Below, piece after piece: positions 1-7,164 of a DNA stretch of 7,164 nucleotides. The notes under the pieces were generated by a model. That model did not search any database. It had not been told where the DNA came from and was given only the letters and a program-made list of their open reading frames with translations. The DNA comes from Frondihabitans sp. (lineage in GTDB: Bacteria; Actinomycetota; Actinomycetes; Actinomycetales; Microbacteriaceae), in assembly GCA_025464735.1 (NCBI GenBank), contig JAODMX010000460.1, positions 1 to 7,164 of the forward strand, in the 5' to 3' direction. A program made the translations under genes and the position numbers. The number at the start of each line of letters is the position of its first letter. Positions within the stretch are counted from its first letter, which is position 1.

Positions 1-722
1 TTCTTGGTCTCCGTGCGGGTGCCGAGTTTCTCCTGCCCGCGGGGCCTGAGCGAGATGTTGGCGTCGCACCGCAGGTTGCCTCGCTCCATGCGGGCTTCGC
101 TGATGCCGAGACCGCGAACGATGTCGCGAATGGTCGACACGTAGGCTGCGCCCAACTCGGGAGCGAGGTGCTCGGCTCCGATGATCGGATGCGTGACGAT
201 CTCGACGAGCGGGACACCGGCACGGTTGTAGTCGACGAGGCTGTACTCGGCTCCCTGGATGCGCCCTGTGGCGCCACCGACGTGCGTGAGCTTGCCGGCA
301 TCTTCTTCCATGTGCGCCCGTTCGATCGGAACCTGAAACAGCGTGCCGTCGGCCATCTCGACCTCGACCTGCCCCTCGTAGGCGATCGGCTGGTCGGATT
401 GACTGATCTGGTAGTTCTTCGCCAGGTCGGGATAGAAGTAGTTCTTGCGGGCGAACCTCGACGACTCGGCGATGGAACAGCCCAGTGCCAGACCGAGGCT
501 GATGGCGTAGCGAACCGCCTGACCATTGACGACCGGAAGCGAGCCCGGCAGGCCGAGGTCGACCGGAGTGATGTTGGTGTTGGGCTCGCCACCGAAGAAG
601 TTCGGGGCGTCGGAGAACATCTTCGTCTTCGTCGAGAGCTCGACATGGACCTCGAAGCCGAGCACGGGCTCGTAGAGCTCGAGGGCCTTGTCGTAGTCCA
701 TCAGTTCGGGACGGGCGGCCAT
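1..722 (-). CDS. gatB: Aspartyl/glutamyl-tRNA(Asn/Gln) amidotransferase subunit B, N-terminal part (cut by window edge)
   Basis: GatB is the tRNA-binding and kinase/transamidation subunit of the cytoplasmic GatCAB complex. It phosphorylates the side-chain carboxylate of Glu on misacylated tRNA(Gln) (or Asp on tRNA(Asn)) and transfers ammonia supplied by GatA. I translated this frame directly: it begins [20 protein letters not shown] and runs 240 full codons to the left edge without a stop. Recognisable GatB blocks, in order, are [19 protein letters not shown] (residues 22-40; E24 and H26 lie where the family has metal ligands), [48 protein letters not shown], and [19 protein letters not shown] near the edge. 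These belong to the cradle domain. The helical and YqeY-like tail domains lie outside the window, since the family is usually about 475-505 residues long. The ATG shares its A with the gatA stop (TGATG) and has GAGGGAG 7 bases upstream, so gatB is translationally coupled to gatA. No frameshift is visible. Confidence 0.97.
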   Translation of the reverse strand, partial: MAARPELMDYDKALELYEPVLGFEVHVELSTKTKMFSDAPNFFGGEPNTNITPVDLGLPGSLPVVNGQAVRYAISLGLALGCSIAESSRFARKNYFYPDLAKNYQISQSDQPIAYEGQVEVEMADGTLFQVPIERAHMEEDAGKLTHVGGATGRIQGAEYSLVDYNRAGVPLVEIVTHPIIGAEHLAPELGAAYVSTIRDIVRGLGISEARMERGNLRCDANISLRPRGQEKLGTRTETK

Positions 723-2266
723 CAGACGACTCCCTCTGTTGCGGCGGACTGTTCGGAGAAGGCGAGTTCAGGGGCCTGAGAAATGAGCGTATGGCCCCAG
801 GTCTGCTCGAGGAGTTGCTCGAGGGCTGCACCGTAGGTGTAGAGGCGGGCATCTTCTCGTGCCGGAGCCATGAGCTGGATGCCGGTGGGGAGACCGTCTT
901 CAGGCGCCAGGCCCATCGGGAGGGAGAGCCCGGGAATCCCGGCGAGGTTCGCTGGGATCGTCGTGAGGTCGTTGAGATACATCGCCATCGGGTCGTCGAT
1001 CTTCTCGCCAAGACGGAAAGCCGTTGTGGGTGCCGACGGCGAGAGCAGCACGTCGACCTCACCGAAAAGCCGGGCGAAGTCACGTTGCACGAGCGTGCGG
1101 ACCTTCTGCGCGGAACCGTAGTAGGCGTCGTAGTAGCCGGCGCTCAGCGCGTAGGTGCCGAGAATGATGCGTCGCTTCACCTCGGGGCCGAATCCGGCCT
1201 CTCGGGTGGCCGCCATGACGTCCTCGACTGTTCCTCCGCCCTCCGGGTTGACGCGGAGGCCGAACCGAACCGAGTCGAATTTCGCGAGGTTGGACGACGC
1301 CTCGGCCGGGAGGATGAGGTAGTACGCGCTGATCGCGTATTCGAAGCTGGGTGCGGAAACCTCGACGATCTCGGCACCCGCGCCGCTGAGAAGGGCGACG
1401 GCCTCGGAGAAGCGTGTCGTCACGCCCGCCTGGAAGCCAGCACCATTCAGTTCTTTGACGACACCGATCTTGACCCCCTGGAGGGCACCGGGCGCGAGTC
1501 CGGCCTGAGCGGCGCCGGCGAAGGACGGCCAGGAGTCGGGGAGCGACGTGGAGTCGCGCCGATCGTGCCCCTTGATGACGTCGTGGAGCAGCGCCGCATC
1601 GAGGACGGTTCGGCTGACCGGCCCGACCTGGTCGAGAGACGAAGCCAGAGCGATGGCACCGTACCGGCTCACGGAACCGTAGGTGGGCTTCAACCCGACG
1701 GTGCCGGTGACGGCTCCGGGCTGACGGATGGAACCGCCCGTGTCACTGCCGAGCGCAAAAGGTGCCTCGAAGGCGGCGACGGCCGCGGCCGAACCTCCGC
1801 CTGAGCCGCCAGGAATGCGCTCGAGATCCCACGGATTGCGCGTAGGCCCGTAGGCCGAGTACTCGGTGGAGGAGCCCATTGCGAACTCGTCCATGTTGGT
1901 CTTGCCCAGCGGCACGAGGTCGGCGGCACGGAGTTTCGCGACGACCGTGGCGTCGTACGGTGGCACCCACCCCTCGAGGATCTTCGATCCGGCGGTCGAC
2001 GGCATGTCGATCGTGCACAGGACGTCTTTGATGGCGATCGGCACGCCCGCGAGGGGGCCGAGGTCTTCGCCGGCAGCGCGGCGATCGTCGATCGAGCGGG
2101 CGGTTGCAAGGGCGTTCTCACTGACGTGCAGGAAGGCGTGGACGTCGGCGTCGACCGCTGCGATGCGGTTGAGGTGCGCCTCGGTCACCTCGACGGCCGA
2201 GAGGTCCTTCGAGGCCAGGCTCGCGGCGAGCCGCGAGGCGGTCCAGCGCGTGATGTCGAGGCTCAC
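722..2266 (-). CDS. gatA: Aspartyl/glutamyl-tRNA(Asn/Gln) amidotransferase subunit A (glutaminase/amidase subunit)
   Basis: GatA hydrolyses glutamine to release ammonia, which is channelled to GatB in the cytoplasmic GatCAB complex. The 514-residue product has the usual family length and is a complete amidase-signature enzyme. The Ser-cisSer-Lys triad is visible: K80 in GVPIAIKD, S155 in [12 protein letters not shown], and nucleophile S179 in [10 protein letters not shown]. Each is offset by one from the Staphylococcus aureus residues (79/154/178) as I recall them. The second serine of the common GGSSGGS block is Gly156 here, a variant I recall from other actinobacterial Gat[25 protein letters not shown] and SSLDQVGP are further typical blocks. 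The start is GTG, chosen because its four-base overlap with the gatC stop (GTGA) and a GGGAG site 7 bases upstream (2274-2278) both support it, and the protein begins where the family does. The stop overlaps the gatB start by one base. Confidence 0.98.
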   Translation of the reverse strand: MSLDITRWTASRLAASLASKDLSAVEVTEAHLNRIAAVDADVHAFLHVSENALATARSIDDRRAAGEDLGPLAGVPIAIKDVLCTIDMPSTAGSKILEGWVPPYDATVVAKLRAADLVPLGKTNMDEFAMGSSTEYSAYGPTRNPWDLERIPGGSGGGSAAAVAAFEAPFALGSDTGGSIRQPGAVTGTVGLKPTYGSVSRYGAIALASSLDQVGPVSRTVLDAALLHDVIKGHDRRDSTSLPDSWPSFAGAAQAGLAPGALQGVKIGVVKELNGAGFQAGVTTRFSEAVALLSGAGAEIVEVSAPSFEYAISAYYLILPAEASSNLAKFDSVRFGLRVNPEGGGTVEDVMAATREAGFGPEVKRRIILGTYALSAGYYDAYYGSAQKVRTLVQRDFARLFGEVDVLLSPSAPTTAFRLGEKIDDPMAMYLNDLTTIPANLAGIPGLSLPMGLAPEDGLPTGIQLMAPAREDARLYTYGAALEQLLEQTWGHTLISQAPELAFSEQSAATEGVV

Positions 2267-2562
2267 TGTTCTTCTCCCAGGATGGCGCTGACCCGGAACC
2301 GGGTGCCGTCGTGATCGGGCGCACCCGCCAAGGCCTGCTGCTGCGTGAGTGTCTCACCGACGACATCGTCTCGGAACACGTTCGAGAGCGGGATCGGGTG
2401 GCTCGTAGCGGGGACATCGGCTCCTGCCACCTCGGACACCTTGGCGATGCTGTCGACGATGTGACCGAGTTCGCCGGTCAGCTTGTCGATCTCGTCGGCG
2501 GTGAGGGCGATCCGGGCGAGACCTGCGAGGTGCTCGACCTGCTCGCGCGTGATTTCAGACAT
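2263..2562 (-). CDS. gatC: Aspartyl/glutamyl-tRNA(Asn/Gln) amidotransferase subunit C
   Basis: GatC is the small non-catalytic subunit that wraps around the GatA-GatB interface and stabilises the amidotransferase. The 99-residue product is full length for the family. It starts [20 protein letters not shown], the characteristic first helix, followed by a second helix (about residues 22-45), then the extended [19 protein letters not shown] region (about 54-72). It closes with [15 protein letters not shown], equivalent to the family's common 'F.VP.v' ending. The ATG has GGAG at 2567-2570, only 4 bases from the start, which is short but usable. No in-frame upstream start is better. The gene follows an 85-base gap, so it is the likely first gene of the gatCAB transcript, and its stop overlaps the GTG of gatA. 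Confidence 0.97.
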   Translation of the reverse strand: MSEITREQVEHLAGLARIALTADEIDKLTGELGHIVDSIAKVSEVAGADVPATSHPIPLSNVFRDDVVGETLTQQQALAGAPDHDGTRFRVSAILGEEQ

Positions 2563-2599
2563 GCGGCTCCGTCATGGGTTCTGTCGGGGGTACCCGGAG

Positions 2600-2605
2600 A
2601 GTCTA
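2600..2605 (-). promoter_or_regulatory. Possible -10 element for gatCAB
   Basis: Read on the minus strand, the gap between the hydrolase stop and gatC contains TAGACT, which fits the TANNNT pattern common in actinobacterial -10 elements. It would place transcription start near 2593, leaving a leader of about 30 bases before the gatC ATG. No good -35 hexamer lies 16-18 bases upstream. A TGGACA occurs in the same gap, but about 28 bases from this -10, which is too far for a standard pair. The call rests on one weak hexamer and on the position of the gap. Confidence 0.25.
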
Positions 2606-2647
2606 TTCGGGTGTCACCTGGGGCCGCGCCGATTGTCCACAGCCCGC

Positions 2648-4204
2648 CTAGTCGCGGTAGACGTCCTGGGGCCGCACGTACGCGAGCGTCGGTGAGTTGA
2701 CGAGCTGCGGAATTGTCGGATCCGGAACGCGCCCGCCCGTCAGATCGCCCCGACCGATCCCGATCAGTGCCAGGTTGCGCATGGACTGGCTCCCCGGCAC
2801 GAAATAGCTGTTGTGCGTGAGTGTTCCGGTGAGCGCTTGCTCGGTGAAAGGATCCGTGCCCGCCCCGACGTTGAGCAATGTGGCACCGAAGGCGGTGGCT
2901 CCCGGGTCGGCGCCGAAGACAGCGCTCCCGGCGACGGGGTCGAGCGGCGCCGCCGCCGCGTACACGTTGCCCGAAGTCACCGCGAGCTTGGCTGCCGTCG
3001 GCACGACGCTGCCGGGCGACCCGAGGACGACGAGGTCGTCGACGTGGATCTTGTGCGACGAGAGCGCGATCGTTGCGGCCGTCGACCCGTAGGAGTGGGC
3101 GATGACGGTGACGCGGGGTGCGTTCTCCTGGCGCACGGCGTCGACGCCCAGGACGGTGTCTTCCAGGTGGACCGCACCGGACTGCGCGAGCCCGATACTC
3201 AAGACGTTCAAGAGGTCGGGAGTGCGGTAACCCATCCAGGCCACAACGGCCGATGAGGTGGGCGCAGACGTGGCGGTGGCGAGATTGTTCGACCAGAAGG
3301 TCTGTGCGGACTGGAGAGCGGCGGCCCGATCGGTCCAGAAGGTGATCTGGTTGGAGACGGTGTAGAGCATCCCCGGAACCATGAGACTGACGTTCTCGGC
3401 AGTATCGAGGTCACCGACCGAGATGGCCGCCGTACCGGGGAACACGGTGTCGAGCGACACCAGCTGACGCACGGAGCCGTTCTGCTCGCGCCCGCGGTCG
3501 AGCGCAAGATCGACCTGCTGAAGCATCGTCAGACGACGGTTGCCGCCGGTGAACAGCGCCAGCCCCGTCTGCGGCCGCGCGCTCTGCTTCTCGAGTACCG
3601 CCAAAGTGCGGTGGAGCGTCAGACGGTTGGCGACGTCACGGTCGGCGTAGGGGACGCCCTCGAGGTTCCCCACGACACCCGGCATGGCAGTGGTCAGCGT
3701 GGCACGGCGGTCGGTCGGCAACGTCGCCCACCACACCGCCGTCGCGGTGGCGGAGCCGTCCTCGCCGAGATGGGTGGCGAAGGCGACGTCCGCGCCCGAG
3801 TTGACATCGAGCGACCGGCCGAAGGTCGCCAGCTGGCTGGACGAAGCGGTGGCGAGCTCGAGCAGGCACGACGACGAGTCGAGCTGTGAGTCGCTGGTGC
3901 GGAGGGTCGCCTTGTCGTGGCTGGCTCCGCACGATGCCAGGGACGACGACTCGTGCGGGATTCCCTGCTCCGGTGCAGTCAGCACAGGAACGCCAACAGC
4001 GGCCGCGGAGCGTGCGATCGGCGTCACGTCGAGAGACACCTCGGGGATAGCCTCGGCTGCCCCGACCTCCGCGGAGGAGAGATCGACGGAGGAGATCGAA
4101 GCAGTCGTCGCGTCGTGCACGGAGTGCGTGGGCGCGCTTACCATCCCGGTCACGCCGAGGACGTGTACCGAGGAATATAGGATGGCTGCGGCGAAAAACA
4201 GCAC
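2648..4204 (-). CDS. Exported alpha/beta hydrolase, DUF1023 (Abhydrolase_8) type, substrate unknown
   Basis: The product is a probable serine hydrolase acting outside the membrane; its substrate cannot be told. With the GTG start chosen here it is 518 residues. An N-terminal hydrophobic stretch, MLFFAAAILYSSVHVLGVTG, could be a signal peptide or anchor, although it lacks the usual positive charge before it. Residues about 25-215 are Ser/Thr/Ala-rich and low in motifs, with two cysteines (C92 and C113) that could pair. The C-terminal half matches DUF1023: LDTVFPGTAAISVGDLDTA, a nucleophile elbow VIAHSYGSTAA (S371), LVVLGSPGS, DPVAG...FGADPGATAFG (D422 and D433, acid candidates), and THNSYF followed by SMRNLALIGIG (H464). 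Starts at 4228 (GTG) and 4144 (ATG, without the hydrophobic segment) are alternatives. The open frame runs to 4423, but that part overlaps ligA. The gene sits between ligA and gatC, in the same direction, with a gap on both sides. I recognise the family and fold but not a specific function. Confidence 0.85.
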   Translation of the reverse strand: MLFFAAAILYSSVHVLGVTGMVSAPTHSVHDATTASISSVDLSSAEVGAAEAIPEVSLDVTPIARSAAAVGVPVLTAPEQGIPHESSSLASCGASHDKATLRTSDSQLDSSSCLLELATASSSQLATFGRSLDVNSGADVAFATHLGEDGSATATAVWWATLPTDRRATLTTAMPGVVGNLEGVPYADRDVANRLTLHRTLAVLEKQSARPQTGLALFTGGNRRLTMLQQVDLALDRGREQNGSVRQLVSLDTVFPGTAAISVGDLDTAENVSLMVPGMLYTVSNQITFWTDRAAALQSAQTFWSNNLATATSAPTSSAVVAWMGYRTPDLLNVLSIGLAQSGAVHLEDTVLGVDAVRQENAPRVTVIAHSYGSTAATIALSSHKIHVDDLVVLGSPGSVVPTAAKLAVTSGNVYAAAAPLDPVAGSAVFGADPGATAFGATLLNVGAGTDPFTEQALTGTLTHNSYFVPGSQSMRNLALIGIGRGDLTGGRVPDPTIPQLVNSPTLAYVRPQDVYRD

Positions 4205-4301
4205 GTCGGGTTGTTCCCCTCGTAGCACATCCGGGTCTCGTACCCCTACAGACAAGATCGATGTACTAGCACACAGTGTAGGTACGCATTTGTGCTGTTG
4301 A
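4205..4301 (-). promoter_or_regulatory. Leader region upstream of the hydrolase, with possible promoter and ribosome-binding site
   Basis: This 97-base gap is visibly richer in A and T than its flanks. On the minus strand, TAGTCA (4304-4299, overlapping the ligA stop) and TACACT (4280-4275) are 18 bases apart, and each matches four of six consensus positions of TTGACA and TATAAT. Transcription would start near 4268, giving a leader of roughly 64 bases. The -10 lies within an imperfect inverted repeat whose outer arms are GTAC (4282-4285 and 4263-4266), with an ACAC-T-GTGT palindrome inside, which could be an operator. A small GGGT-5-ACCC repeat lies at 4233-4245. AGGGG at 4220-4216 is 11 bases from the GTG at 4204, a loose fit, and is the main reason for preferring that start. 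None of these elements is strong. Confidence 0.25.
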
Positions 4302-6653
<2,352 letters not shown>

Positions 6654-6655
<2 letters not shown>

Positions 6656-7164
6656 AGAGAGCAGGGACGGGAACGGGAACGGCGCTCAGGGTTCGATCGA
6701 TCGTGCACTGACCGAGCACGCGAGTGCCGACGTACACCACCGCCGTCTGCCCTGGTGCGACGCCGTTCAAGGGCGTGTGAGGGGTGATTACGAGTTCAGT
6801 TCTACCCTCCACCACCGACACTCGGGCCACCGCGGGGACGGGGTCGGCATGAGCCCTGATCTGCACCTCGCATTCGAATGCTTCGGTTGGATCGACCGGC
6901 GCGAGCCCGGCCCAGGAGAACTTCTCCCCGGCGATCTCACTGATGTCGAGTGCTTCCTTCGGGCCTACGACGACAGTGTTGTCTTTGGGGCGCACCTCGA
7001 GCACGAAGCGCGGCTTGCCGTCGTCGGTGGGAAAGCCGATGTTCAGGCCCTTACGCTGCCCGACCGTGAAGGCGTGCGCACCCTCGTGGCTGCCGACCAC
7101 CGAACCGGAACGATCGAGGATGTCACCCTGCGCAGCGCCGACGCGCTCTGCGAGCCAGCCGCGA
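6654..7164 (-). CDS. mnmA: tRNA-specific 2-thiouridylase MnmA, C-terminal part (cut by window edge)
   Basis: MnmA uses ATP and persulfide sulfur to make 2-thiouridine at wobble position 34 of the tRNAs for Gln, Lys and Glu in the cytoplasm. The frame is open to the right edge and codes for 169 visible residues, beginning RGWLAERVGAAQGDILDR. The diagnostic block is VGSHEGAHAFTVGQRKGLNI (about residues 22-41 of the visible part), the conserved link between the catalytic and C-terminal barrel domains. FVLEVRPKDNTVVVGPKEAL and the final barrel strands (RVSVVEGRTELVIT, GQTAVVYVGTRVLGQCTI) follow as in the family. The PP-loop ATP site and both catalytic cysteines would lie upstream of the window, so activity cannot be judged. 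A GTG at 7100 is an internal codon and not the start. The protein ends in a short PVPVP repeat before TAG, 9 bases ahead of ligA. Confidence 0.96.

Noticed and set aside
791..1804. Long plus-strand open frame (337 codons) opposite gatA
   Set aside because: It lies wholly antisense to a well-conserved gatA, is rich in Arg, Gly and Glu as expected from the complement of GC-rich codons, and has no recognisable domain.
2586..2597. GGGTACCC palindrome in the gap before gatC, considered as a terminator for the hydrolase
   Set aside because: It is an 8-base palindrome with no loop and no following T-run. It cannot form a normal intrinsic terminator hairpin.
3684..4301. Plus-strand open frame of 205 codons opposite the hydrolase and its leader
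   Set aside because: It is antisense to the conserved hydrolase frame for most of its length and its product looks like reversed Ser/Thr-rich codons. I see no convincing ribosome-binding site or domain.

Overview
The window looks like high-GC actinobacterial chromosome, probably Micrococcales and possibly Microbacteriaceae. This is inferred from the base composition, the gene order and the style of the proteins (an actinobacterial-type GatA signature and an enlarged LigA); no database search was possible. Every gene I can support is on the minus strand, so the biological reading order runs from position 7164 down to 1.

In transcription order the window holds: the C-terminal half of mnmA (tRNA 2-thiouridylase, cut by the right edge); ligA (NAD+-dependent DNA ligase, complete); a secreted or membrane-anchored alpha/beta hydrolase of the DUF1023 type (complete, start uncertain); gatC and gatA (complete); and the N-terminal half of gatB (cut by the left edge). 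mnmA and ligA are 9 bases apart, and the ligA ribosome-binding site overlaps the mnmA stop. gatC/gatA overlap by 4 bases and gatA/gatB by 1, which suggests translational coupling. The two real gaps (about 97 bases before the hydrolase and 85 bases before gatC) are where new transcription starts are most likely.

Functionally this is a translation and replication housekeeping cluster. MnmA modifies the wobble uridine of the Gln, Lys and Glu tRNAs. GatCAB converts Glu-tRNA(Gln), and possibly Asp-tRNA(Asn), to the correctly amidated form. LigA seals nicks in replication and repair. The outlier is the hydrolase, an exported-looking protein of unknown substrate between ligA and gatC.

I see no RNA gene, mobile element, CRISPR array or clearly new system. 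The points most worth a second look are the hydrolase's position, a roughly 48-residue expansion in the HhH region of LigA, and the promoter-like, relatively AT-rich gap before the hydrolase.
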